From the NCBI GenBank assembly GCA_034440635.1, contig JAOTON010001598.1, positions 310,001-374,000 on the forward strand: a DNA stretch of 64,000 bases, given 5' to 3'. The stretch's first letter is position 1. Every line of letters starts with the position of its first letter. Below are positions 36,304-48,769 of the stretch, in pieces. The notes under the pieces were generated by a model. That model was not told the DNA's origin. It did no database searches and saw only the letters and a program-made list of their open reading frames with translations. Source of the stretch: Lepas anatifera (taxonomy: Eukaryota > Arthropoda > Thecostraca > Lepadidae). Made by a program: the position numbers and the translations under genes.

Positions 36304-37339
36304 TTAACCCTCGCCCCACCGAGGGGGCCATCGATGGCCCCCTAAGGTTTTTCCGGGATAGCAGAAAAACGACGAGGCGCAGCACCGCGGTTGAGGGGCT
36401 CTACCTCTCACTGCATCATTTTCCCATCATCCCTGAAATTTTTTACCCCGGGTCACCCAAGGTCAGGTCACCAGACGAGGTCAACCAAGGTCACCTCACT
36501 TCGCCTTTAGAGCTCTGTAAGAGCTACATTTCAAAGTCGATCAATTTGAAACTTCCTACACTTCATGACCCCTCCAGGGTCTACAAGGTGTATATCCGGG
36601 ATTTTTCGATTTCGTGCACTGAGGTCAGGTCACGAGGCGACCTCTCCCATTGGAAAAGCATGGGGAAAAGCTATTTCATGATATAAAAGCCACAAAAATG
36701 ATTGCAAATACTTAGACTGCTCAGAACAACGTTTTTGGACACCCTTTCACGGATCCCAGGGGTCATATTTGCCCTTTGACTTTTCCAAGGTCATCCAAGG
36801 TCACCAGAGGTCAAAAACAGTATTTTGACAATAACTTTTGACCTAATTGAGCTAGAGCGGTGAAATAAACACCATCGTATTTGTCTTGTTACTGGCTTTC
36901 ATTTGATATACGGCAAGGTCACTTTTCGACCTTTCGTGACCTCAGGTCATATTAGGTCACGAGGTGACCTCTGGCGGTCAAACCACTGGCGGGAGGTCTT
37001 TACGTTCCACATAGCAGAAAAAGTACTGGCAATTTGCTATCAAATGTACTTTACCAGGCCTCAATAGCTCTAATGACATAAGAGTTATGCCCAGTTTGCT
37101 TAATCATTGCATATTTGAGTGAAAATAGCCGATCTTGACCTAATTTGACCTCTGGAGGTCAAACCATTGACCTGAGCACTAAAACATGCGAAGTAATTTC
37201 TTACTGAATTCACGCGAGCTTTCTATTGCACTTTGCAGATTTGCGCTAACGCCCATATTTTCGGAGTTAGAGGGGGGCCATCGATGGCCCTCTCGGTGGG
37301 GCGAAGGTGGCGCCGGACCCCCGGTGGGGCGCGGGTTAA
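36304..37339 (-). mobile_element. TTAA-type element, complete, inverted twin of 22242-23240
   Basis: TTAA at 36304-36307 and 37336-37339. The ends read TTAACCCTCGCCCCACCG and, reversed, TTAACCCGCGCCCCACCG. The GGGGGCCATCGATGGCCCCC palindrome lies at 36323-36342, and a slightly imperfect one near the other end (about 37273-37292). Body sequence is nearly identical to 22242-23240 in reverse orientation. It is nested in the family 2 hAT-like element. No coding capacity. Confidence 0.9.
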
Positions 37340-38261
37340 GCCAAGTTCCTTAGCATGTTATAGTGACTAAGACTGATATTTTGTTATATTTTTACATATA
37401 TGGTTCACCGACATTTGGAATATGGCTTAAGCACATTTTTAAGAAGCAAACATTGCGAATTTCAAACAAATATTTCAAGGAAAATTTAACCACTGGTTTT
37501 ATTACTAAGTAAAGCTTCTCAAAACGTTACAGAGAACAGCTAAACCAGGACAGACAGGGGCAGCCCATTTTATTTCCTGATGGCCTGTTGAGTTTCTTTT
37601 TTCAAAGGGAAGATCACACCTTGGAATAATTCAAAATTGCAGTGTTTCTAGGGACAATCCATGGTGGAAATAATGAATTTGGCCCATTTCTGAAGAAAAA
37701 AATGATGACTCATATTTCAATAAAAATAATTGATAGGGTTCAATTATGCATCAACTGCCAGTATCATATGGCGTTGCTAGGACTAATATTTTTTATATTT
37801 TGTTTGAGTTAATTCTCCTCTGTTCGTAATGAAAAGTATCCAAATTATTGTGATATAAAATTGGCCCATGAGCTGGCAATGCTATTTACCTATTTGATTT
37901 GAGCCAATAATTAATATGAATGCAAACAAATGTTTTTAAGCTAAAAAAGGTTACCATTAGGAGCCAAAGCAACATATATAATTTTTTCTCTTTTTCTTGA
38001 AATATTGAAACATATTTTGATCTTAAACACAGTCAATAAGCAGGTTACACAGTCAATTATCAAGTTATACATACCCACGTACAATCAACAGTACGTTTAG
38101 TGTATGGGTTTTAAGATGACAAAAAAATGTTCCCTCAGCATGTGCAGCAGGGTTGAGCATAATATAACTTGCCTAACATTGTGTCATAAAGTGTAAACAT
38201 GACCAGGGAGGACAGGGTTGATAGATGTAGATTTCTTCATTTTTTCTGCAAACAGTAAAAC

Positions 38262-38422
38262 CAAGGGCATAGCCAGGATTTCGCTCAGGGGGCGCCCCGA
38301 AAAGGGCCTCTATGACAGCAACAAAAGGGCCCTGATGGGTAAAAGTGCCCTGCTTGTTTCAGAATTGTGTCCTCAGGGGCGGGGGGCTGTCCCTGCCACC
38401 CCCCCCCTTGGCTAGGCCCAGA
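38262..38422 (+). mobile_element. 161-bp hAT-like MITE
   Basis: An exact 8-bp repeat, AGTAAAAC, flanks it at 38254-38261 and 38423-38430. The left end CAAGGGCATAGCCAGG and right end CCTTGGCTAGGCCCAG are imperfect inverted repeats of each other. Size, TIR style and TSD length fit a miniature hAT derivative. It lies inside the family 2 element. Confidence 0.8.
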
Positions 38423-40017
38423 GTAAAACCTTGAACAAATGAAATGGTGATCAAGTGGTTTCTTGGCTTGTCACATCACATGGCTTTCTCAGTTCAGATC
38501 ATATTAAGAAGGAGCCATGTTCCCTTTAAACTGGTCTTGAGAGTTCCCACATTTAAAAACTAACATGGGTCACATAGCCCATTATTGGATAAAGTGGTTA
38601 TTGGGAATGCTTGTCACAATTTCCTGCACGGCAACTCTCCAAGACCAGGAGTGTCAAAAGCTGCGCAAACAGGTTGCTTAGGGGGAAGCCAAGCCCATCG
38701 ACATGAGAATAGGTCAGGTATACTTGAGTATACTTTCTATAGAAAGTACTGACTGATGGAGTCAATGGACAGATTTTATCTGGTGCAGCCAATAAATTTT
38801 GCACTATCAATTAGATACCTTGCAAATGGACAAAAACTATCAACATAGTTGTATTGATGAACAGTTCCCCAATTGATCAATTATGAAACACTAGTTGGCT
38901 AGGGAACAGGCCAGAAGAGGATTTGGACCCTTTTTATTTCTTTGTGGGTCATGGCCGAATCGGCATGGCAGGTTCTGTACAGCATCGCAGGTTTTGACAA
39001 AAGCTCATTGGGTCAGCCTTGGGGAATATCAACCAGTTTAGGGCAGCTTTTACCCTTTTATGGGGCAATTAAGGAAACTTTGAACTGCTCTCCCATCCAT
39101 TTACCTAGATTCCTTCCTTTAGCAGTGTGCGGTCGCAGATTGCTGCTGCACGAAAGCAGTACGAAGATACCTACATTTAGGTAGCCAAACATGCCGCATT
39201 CCATTTTGAGCACTTTTAGCAAGTTCTGTCGAACACTGGGACCCAAAGTGGTACTTTCCAGTCTTCTGTTATGAGCATCATTACGCTAAAACAATTTTCA
39301 CACGCCGACCTACTCGATGAATCAAGTTATAGGCATTTACAAACAATATACAAACTGCATAAGGCAAGGGCGGAAGTTTGGCGATGTTTGGGGCTTTCTT
39401 GCGAAGAAGATACGAGAGCTTTTGCCGCCAGACATTTTTTCAGGAAATACTAGTTAGATAGTTAAGGGCTTTTTATAAGGCGTTCTGTGCAAAGCACCTT
39501 TGCCCGCCTCTAAAGTCAGGAAATACTAACTGGCCAAGGCCTTTAAATGTAACTGGCTAACTGGCCTTGAAAAATACGCACGATAAATGACGTAAAAATG
39601 TATAGAATGCACTATTATTGCCTTATTCTTGTTTATGACAATTATGACTCGCGTGTTTCAATCGCTTCCGTCATTTGACTTGGGAAATTGTTGATAAAGC
39701 ACCTGGCATCAAAGGCTCTCGGGTTGTCGCAAGAGGAACATTCTCTCTCTAGGGCCTTGGGAACATCCCAATGCTTTCCACAGCGAACAATGACCTTGGA
39801 TGTTCAGATTTGCCGTCGGGGCTGGCCGGCCCTGTATATCCGGCAAGTCTGGCTGTCGCCGATTCTCACTGTCGCATCCACACTGTCTAGGGTCATTGAA
39901 CTCCGCAGCGCTGCCGTAGAAAAACAGAAAAGGAACGTGACTACTAATTAGACAATCGTGGTTCACTTATTTTATTCGCCAGAAAGTCTTATCTATTGAA
40001 TAGTCTATCGTGATATA

Positions 40018-40283
40018 GGCGGATCCAGGATTTCCGATCGCGTGGAAAAGGGGCGTATAAGCTGGGGCGCCATCGGGGCAATGAGGATACCTTTTTGTAC
40101 GGAAATAAACCTATTGTGGGGGCGCGATACCTGCATACTGAAGGGGTGGGAGTGGGAGGAGCATTTTAGATGGCGCCACCGATATTTCAGGTGCCGTGAC
40201 CATTTCAGGTGGAGGCAAGGGTTTATGGGAGTGTGTGGAGGGGGGGTGTCGAGTGCCCCCTTGCCTCCTAGATCTGTCTGTGT
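40018..40283. mobile_element. Possible small MITE
   Basis: The left side reads GGCGGATCCAGGATTTCCG. The right side, reversed, reads GACAGATCTAGGAGGCAAGG. The left side resembles 48607-48624 (GATCCAGGATTGCCGATA). No TSD was found, so limits are approximate. Confidence 0.4.
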
Positions 40284-40461
40284 ATCGAGAGTTTTAGCAG
40301 CGTGAAGACCGGCTCCCTGGGAGCTTTTTGTTTTTCTCGGCGGCTACTGGAGTTCCAATTTGGTAGACGTTATCTGTCGCACTAAATATTTTTTCACTAG
40401 CCAAGTTCTGTCGCTAGCCCTGGTTGGCGAGTTGGCGGGTTTTTCCACCCCTGGCTAGGTG

Positions 40462-42196
<1,735 letters not shown>

Positions 42197-42218
42197 CAAG
42201 TCGTATTTATACGACTTG
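42197..42218. other. 22-nt palindrome
   Basis: CAAGTCGTAT, TT, ATACGACTTG: two perfect 10-bp arms with a 2-nt centre. It lies in AT-rich DNA next to no known feature. Confidence 0.6.
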
Positions 42219-42539
42219 AAATGTCCAAAAAGCGGCAATGACCTTTCAGCCGTTAAGTGCGAGACATATAAGTAAATGCACCTAGACTAAGCTTCGGGTA
42301 GAGGGTCTCATGGAGGAAAAAGTTCAGATCCTTTCGGTGCAGCTTCGAAGATTTTCCGAGCCAAACCCAATGTGCATAGTCAGTTCATTTGGAAACTAGG
42401 GCTATCCGTCCAAATCCAATGAATTCCTCGGAAATTTCCGAATATGCTCTCTGAGTTTGCTTAAATGTTCATTTGGATATCCACGAATATTGTATTCTTA
42501 TTATTTTATCATAGCCACTCCCGACTGATCACAGAAGGC

Positions 42540-43155
42540 CATAAAGTAATCATGTTATATATCAAATGAAAGGCAGTGATGAAACATACACGATGACGTT
42601 TAATTCAGAGCTGTAGCTTGCTCAGGTCAAAAGTTATCGTCAAAATGCTGTATTTGACCCTGGTGACCTGTGATGACTTCAGTTATGCCAAAGGCAAATA
42701 TCGCCCCTGGAATCCGTGGAAGGAGGCCAAGAATGCTTTTTCGGAGAAATCTGAACATTTTTAATAGTTTCTGTGACCTTTAGATCATAAGATAGATTTT
42801 CTTTATGTTATTCCTATGGGGGAAGTCACCTCGTGAATTGACTTCAAGGTCACCAAATCGAAAATTCCTGATCTAAATTTTGTAGACCCTGGTAGGTTCA
42901 TCAAGTGCAAAAAGGTTCAAAACCATCGGCTTAGAAATGTAGCTATTGTAGAGATAAAAATTTGATGTGAGTGACCTTGTTTGACCTCGCTTGGTGACCT
43001 GACCTTGTGTGACCCGGGGTAAAAAATTTCAAGGATGGTGGAAAATGATGGGTTGAGAGGAAGACCTCTCAACCGCGGTGCTACGCCTGGGCGTTTTTCT
43101 GATATTTGGAAAAAACCTTAGGGGCATCGATGCCCCCCCGTGGGATTAGGGTTAA
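42540..43155 (+). mobile_element. TTAA-type element, 5'-truncated and diverged
   Basis: From about 42540 (TATATCAAATGAAAGGCAGT) it follows 22665-23240, including the AGGTCA-rich segment and the CAACCGCGGTGCTxCGCC motif. It has a 16-bp palindrome GGGGCATCGATGCCCC at 43121-43136 and ends in TTAA at 43152-43155. The left third is missing. Divergence shows it is older than the 22242/36304 pair. Confidence 0.75.
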
Positions 43156-43503
43156 AAGACCCCTGCACGGGGCCAGATAGGACACGGAAGGTAGTTTCCC
43201 GCCTTGTGGAGCCAACTTCAGTCCATGCCTCTAAGTCTGAGGCTGGCGATGGAGCCGCCAGGCCCCCCGGCCCCTTTGTAGGAGGAGTGATACGTGTTCG
43301 GCGTGTACGCTTATATCATCGAGGAGCCGAGGTTTTCGGTCGGCCTGTCCTTATCAACGTGTCTGAGAAGTAACACGGAATCAATATGCCGAATTAATTA
43401 CTCAGAAGTGGTTCAAATAGACGCAGCACGATATGGCAATCTCTAAGGCGAAAACAACATGAAAAAGAGCAATGAGTTGAATCAAAGTGGCGCAGGCGGC
43501 TAT

Positions 43504-43554
43504 CACCCTCACCCTCACCCTCACCCTCACCCCCTCACCCTGGCCCTCACCCTG
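43504..43554. repeat. (CACCCT)n hexanucleotide
   Basis: About eight CACCCT units, the last ones irregular. The complement AGGGTG resembles but does not equal the metazoan telomere repeat TTAGGG. Confidence 0.85.
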
Positions 43555-43770
43555 CCTGAGGGTCTCTTGCCACCGTCAATATGTCGGATATTACCATTTG
43601 CAACCGGATGAGGGTCGACTTGTATTGATTGGTGCGCATTTGCTCAGCTTCCTTGTGCGGCACCTCCAGTCGGCCTTCCTGGCAGTGATAAACAGCATTG
43701 CTGTTGAATACACCGTCTTCTCCTTATAACGGAGGTAGTGTATGCGCACCAAGGTTGTGTGATCAAGGAT

Positions 43771-43800
43771 ATAAAACTACTGTGTAGTCAGTAGTTTTAT
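43771..43800. other. Perfect 12-bp-stem hairpin
   Basis: ATAAAACTACTG, a 6-nt loop TGTAGT, then CAGTAGTTTTAT. The stem is perfect. It does not match the histone mRNA stem-loop. Function unknown. Confidence 0.75.
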
Positions 43801-44656
43801 CTCCACTTTGCCGCTGGCTTTGGCCGTATAAAATAAAGGAATCTTGGGCTTTGACTACCAGAACTTGTCTATGAACGTCCATTGAGTGTTTTTGGTAATC
43901 CATCTCATACTTTCAACGTGAACGTTAAAATCAGTTTGACCGGTTCAGTTTCCAATGTGCCTAGCAGGCATGAGAAAATGTATCCCAGCCCCAATCGTCA
44001 CTGCGCGGGCTGAAGACGGTGTTTCTGCCATCACTTTTCTGGATTACACAGCCACCGCGTCGGCAATATCTTAAGATAATTCAATTTACCCTACAGCAGA
44101 TACATTAAATCCCCATGAGCATGTTTGAATCTAATAATCGACATGTCTGTTGGAATAAATGATTTGAATTATTGGAATTTCGGTGGCACGTGGGCTATTT
44201 CGATGGTGAATTATCTGGCTGTCATCAGCAGGCTCCGAGCGGGCCACGCCAGCCGCAGTCCCGCGTCAAACCCAGCCCCCGATTTCTTCGCAGCGTCCAG
44301 GAACAATAATGGATTCCTCAAACTACCGCCGCCTCATGAATATTCAGTGTGCAAATTGTTTGTATTTGCGGCTTCAGTTGACACATGCTATGCAAAATTC
44401 ATGAGGAATAAAAGAAGAATATTCTCTCTGGAATCTTGTTTCTGAACGCCCTGTACATTTTTGTTGATTATTGAACAGGACCATCCGAGGAGGCAAATAG
44501 AACATGGTCCTTCCCAAACACTCATTTGCAGAGCCAATCGGTTCACTGTTTAAGACCGCTACTCCGCTATTTGCAGAATCTCCCTATGGTGACCGAGTTT
44601 TGGTAGCGTTTTCCACAACCAAAAAGTAGCGGGGTGGCAGGCTGCTGACTACAAGA

Positions 44657-45473
44657 TTAACACGCGCATTGACGGGGGCGGGTGCCCGCCCCTTTGGTTT
44701 TTTTATATAACATAAAAACGGCGACGCGTAGCGCCACCGCACTTGGTATACCTTTTCTCATATCATTTTTATAACTTCTGTGAAAATTTTAAGGTTAGGT
44801 CATCCCAGGTCAGGTCACCAGTACAGGTCAAGTGACCTGACCTCAATAGAAGTTTAAAATTGCATAAGTCAGAACAGAATGAAGTTATCCGACTGAACCT
44901 TATATCACATAATGAGCCCACTGAGTTCTCTAAAACATGTTCCGGTATTTTACATCAATGGCCTAAGGTCAGGTACGAGCCATGACCTCTCCATTGGAAA
45001 TACATGGGAAAATTGTTTTAATTGAATAATTAGTAATGGATGGTGATAGAGCGTTTAGTTTCACTGCATTATACTTTTGTCTTTGGTTTTTTAATGATAT
45101 GCATTTTCACTTTATTTGACCTTGATCTGACCTCAGGTGAGGTCAGATGCCATATTTGACCTGATTTAACCTGGCAAGGTCATATTGTATATGATTCGAT
45201 TCGGCTTGCTGCGAGGGTTCATATAGTTCGGGTTGTTTTGCTCCATCTTTACTTGTTCAGATGTAAAGACCGAAAACCCTCATTTACATTTTATCTCTAT
45301 GACGGCATGTTTTGAACTCTAGTGGCCTTAAATGTGACCTGACAAAAAATGGTTGACATATTTTCGATGGAGAAGTGGATGGGCTACCCACACCGTTTAC
45401 TGTTTTTCGCTATCTAGCGTGGTTCTCGAGATCTTAGGCGGGGGCGGGTACCCCCCACCGGTCGTTTGCACTT
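44657..45473 (-). mobile_element. TTAA-type element, inverted relative of 16189-17039
   Basis: TTAA at 44657-44660 followed by CACGCGCATTGACGGGGGCG. The interior is the reverse complement of the 16189-17039 body, for example CCACCGCACTTGGTATACCT near 44731 and CATTGGAAATACATGGGAAA near 44992. The far end, near GGGGGCGGGTACCCCCCACC at about 45440, is degraded and no clean second TTAA can be read. Confidence 0.75.
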
Positions 45474-46552
45474 ACTTCTGTACTATGACATGGATGACAA
45501 TGACCTATGAATAACCCACACTCTGAGGATTGGTCAGCTAATGTGTAAGTAAATAAACAAATAAATAGCCAGGCTAGCAGAGGAAGCGGTAGCGGCTTAA
45601 ATAATGTTTAGCGTGCCTACCTCTTCGGTTCTCCCCCATTCCGTCTGTTTGGTAATAGCAGAAAAATTTGGAATTGCTAGAGCCTTTGTCGATCACTGCA
45701 TTTCTCCCCCCCGATATCCAACCCCAAACCCCTTCCCCTTCATAGCGTGCCGCGCTACAAAGTCCACGACACACTCCTCCTTCTCATCAAAACCTTTCAC
45801 CTCCAAAACTATCATTCCTAGATCCATTGGGTCCACTGGGGAATGCCTAGCTAATTTCCAGCAGCAAACACCTCGGTGAAGTGGGAGGTTCTGAAACGTT
45901 TCCTTTATTTATGTCATTCTTTGTCAAAGCCTCCGTGGCTTCCAAGCTAAAATTTGAACTTGTGACATGTCGAGGACCATTTGAATTCACGTAAGCTCAT
46001 TGAGATGTTTGAAACTACGACTCTACAATCTACATCCAATGAAAATAAAGCCTTTGTGGTACCGCTCAATAGTGCAAGGGAATCTGGTTCTGGAGGTGCC
46101 ACAGTGTGTATAGCAATTGCGGCTGGATGCTGGAAGCTCGCATGGAAAATTGCAAGCGAGTTGGGGGCCCAGTCACATTCCTGGCTACGTCACCGATGTT
46201 CTCCAGTGTTTGAAATTGTTGCCTAAAACTACCAATGGCAGGGCATGTTTTAAGGAATTGGGACTGGTGGGTATTGGGGCTGAGAAGGGCTAGAATTCCC
46301 ACGAAAAGGATACTCCTAGAGCAACAAACAACTGGTAACTGGTGGGAACTGGGCCGTTCAACGGGCTACTCACTGAGCTAACGGGGCGGCAATACAACAG
46401 GTTTTTTGTCTCATATTCTAAGACAATGCCTGTATGATAACGGCACGCATCGGCCGGTGTTGAGTGCCCCGGTGGAAATATTTCAGGCTTGTAAACTAGA
46501 GGCTGCAGATTGTAATGACATGCTGCCCGCCTGTGAATACCTATCCGACAGG
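45474..46552. other. No gene recognised
   Basis: Frames of up to 91 codons without recognisable domains. A segment near 46440 (CGGCACGCATCGGCCGGTG) resembles about 61612-61630 in the SINE-related region, so SINE remnants may start here. Confidence 0.35.
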
Positions 46553-46600
46553 CTGAGAGTTGGCAGTCATATGTCCTTAGCAGTTGGTGCTTCGTGAATC
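46553..46600 (+). mobile_element. SINE tail fragment
   Basis: GAGAGTTGGCAGTCATATG, then TTAGCAGTTGGTGCTTCGTG, a diverged copy of the shared SINE tail (GAGTTGGCGACGCCGTATGA, then TGGCAGTTGGTGCGTCGTTA). Confidence 0.55.
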
Positions 46601-47440
46601 CCTGTCCCAGTGGATCTCCGCTCCACCTTCACCCTAGGGGAGGGGGGGACTGGGACATGTCCCTCGACCTCGGCTCTTATGCAAAATTAGTGGAAAATGC
46701 GAACAGCAATTCCTCGTGAACCCGTGAGAATTATGTTCGAAACTATTTTGATTGGCTTCTTCTCTGGCTCAGGTCAATGTCGAGGTCATGGCAAGTCAAA
46801 GAAGTTATTGGCGTTTGTGGACGCATGGGCGCATTTATGGACTCTTTTTTGTTGGAAGAGTTTTTGAGAAGTCGAATTGCTCCTTGTTCAGGGAATCTGC
46901 CGGGCCTTGAACCCCGGTCAGCTGCGTGGAAAGTGACAACGCTAACCACACATAGTGACAACGCTAACCACGACACCAACGCGCCCCGAAGAGGTCGCTG
47001 GTCGAAATTTACAGCTTGACCATCGAGAGTGGCCTCAGATGCCACGGTTTTGAGAAGTCATTCTAATTGGCACCTTCAGAAATTTAGCCATGAAAGAAAT
47101 GGAGAAATAATAAAGTTTTGGCTATTTTCGCTTTGCATTTACAATGCAGAGGGCATGATTTTATGGCTTGTGGTACTCAGTGCACCTATAATGTGACAGA
47201 CTATCAACAGACAGACTAAGCATTCTCTCACTGGTGTTCCGGAAACATTTTAGGACGTGGGGTCATTTGACATAGACTGGGGACCTGACCTGAGCTGACC
47301 CAGAACTGACCCAGACCCATGGGGTGCGCAAAAAAACAAACATAACATGTACCAAGTGCGGTGGCGCTCCACGCCGACGTTTTGAGAAGCCTCAGAAAAA
47401 CACGAGGGAGCGCACAAACACCCCTCCCCCACACCTCACT
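46600..47440 (+). mobile_element. Old TTAA-type element relic interrupted by a SINE
   Basis: The right part (about 47280-47430) contains ACCAAGTGCGGTGGCGCTCC and then ACGCCGACGTTTTGAG, matching CCAAGTACGGTGGCGCTATG and CGCCGCCGTTTTTCTG near 16947 in the nested element. TGACCTGAG-type half-sites precede it. The left part (46600-46800) has GGTCAATGTCGAGGTCATGG and is only loosely similar to 19840-19890. No TTAA ends were found. Confidence 0.45.
46860..46990 (-). mobile_element. tRNA-derived SINE head with internal duplication
   Basis: On the minus strand, GTGTCGTGGTTAGCG is followed by box B-like CGGGGTTCAAGGCC. AGTGACAACGCTAACCAC occurs twice in tandem (about 46936-46974), duplicating part of the head. 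The downstream segment (ATTCCCTGAACAAGGAGCAA on the minus strand) closely matches 50730-50750, so the two belong to one family. Confidence 0.6.
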
Positions 47441-48603
47441 CCAACAGAGTCTGTGGCGGGTTTAAACTGCATTATTATTATTCACATCAGTGGTTGCATA
47501 CAAAGCAATTCATTTGCAGCTCAAAATAAATTCATATAACTGAGCCTTGCGACATCCAAAACAGATGCACAAAACCCATCTGATGCCAAAGTATTACCAC
47601 CGAAAGCCTTGTTCAGTTACTGTGCTGCGTGCCACGCCGCTCCGGCACGCTATGAGGCAGCCGGCCAACGCAGGAGCTGGCGGAAGCATTGACAGAGAAG
47701 ACGGTGACGAGTCTGGCGTGGCCGCCCCGCTCCACATCCCCGGGCGCTGAATATCACCGGCAGTGCCGGCGCCGCCGACATATTTCCAGCCTGCCGACTT
47801 CCTTTTGCTGATGCTGCCGATAATCGGCCACTTCTCACCACTAAGGCTCCCATAAACTTGCCGATATGGGCCGACAACGGCCGTGTTAAGCGGAAATGTT
47901 AAACTGAACCTCCGGCGCCGGCCCCTCCCCTCACGCACCAGGGCTGATGTGGGGAATTCTCTCGGGAGGAATTCCCTTCAATACGTGTAGGCGAAGTGAC
48001 TGGGGAAGCACAGATCGACAGCGAGGAGTTGGTGTATGATTTTGAGGTAGGAGGGCAGCTTAACAGTGTTTCGGATAGCAGGACCGAGCCTTGGACAAAA
48101 AGTACATATTAACGGGCTAGCGGGGATTGCAGTACCTATGTTTTGCAAAAGTATTTCTAATCAAAGTGCAAAAATTCTGCCCATTATCAGTCGTAAAATC
48201 ATATTCTCAGTTTTTATAGAGAGTGTACTGCAAATGTACCAACTTTTGACTCGGGTACTAATTTATAAAAAATGAAGCCCGTTAGCACAGCAGGCAAAGT
48301 TTAATTCAAACTAAGTTTCAAAATATCTTTGATGGCAATAACTTCGGTACACTACATTACTTTTGCCATTACTTCTACTTTACATGAACCCATTTTATTA
48401 TTAAATGCAAATATTTTAAGCGTGGAAATTTATGAGGATCACTTTGGTTAGCTTATTGGCCATTGCCACTTTATGGTTCAATAGTTGACACCAAACTGGC
48501 ATTTACTGTCCGTGCCCTAGCCGGAATTAGCACACACTTCATCCACACATCGTTTTGTTTTATCCGCATTTTCCACATAGTTACAACGGCAGCGTTCTTC
48601 TCA
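47441..48603. other. No gene recognised
   Basis: A GC-rich piece at about 47630-47940 gives overlapping frames on the minus strand (up to 114 codons) without a recognisable domain. Confidence 0.4.
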
Positions 48604-48769
48604 CATGTAGATCCAGGATTGCCGATAGGAGACAGGGGGGTTGGGGGTTCTATCCGGACCAGGGGGCGCCACTTTGGGATGGGAAAGCTTACCAGGTAGG
48701 CGCCAAATCCTATCGTGGGGTTGTCGATACTAGTACCTGAGCGGGAAGCAGGATTTCAGGGGACGCCAT

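Larger units (their letters stand above)
36165..40453 (-). mobile_element. hAT-like family 2, long copy (4.29 kb)
   Basis: An exact 8-bp direct repeat, GCTAGGTG, flanks the element at 36157-36164 and 40454-40461. The left end reads CAGGGAGGAAAAAATGTC. The right end, reversed, reads CAGGGGTGGAAAAACCCGCC. Both ends match the short copy at 48770-49764, which has a different TSD. GCGACAG or its complement recurs near both ends, as expected for subterminal transposase sites in hAT elements. The interior contains a TTAA element (36304-37339), an 8-bp-TSD MITE (38262-38422) and probably another (40018-40283). The remaining roughly 2.5 kb has no recognisable transposase, so the copy is non-autonomous or too decayed to read. 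Confidence 0.8.
43156..44656. other. No gene recognised
   Basis: Contains the CACCCT tract and the hairpin listed below. The frame at 43140-43373 partly overlaps the element end and shows no domain. Confidence 0.4.

Noticed and set aside
43504..43554. Interstitial telomere repeat
   Set aside because: The unit is CACCCT (AGGGTG), not TTAGGG, and the tract is short. It is better called a simple repeat.
43771..43800. Histone mRNA 3' stem-loop or transcription terminator
   Set aside because: Stem and loop sequence do not match the histone element, and no gene precedes it.
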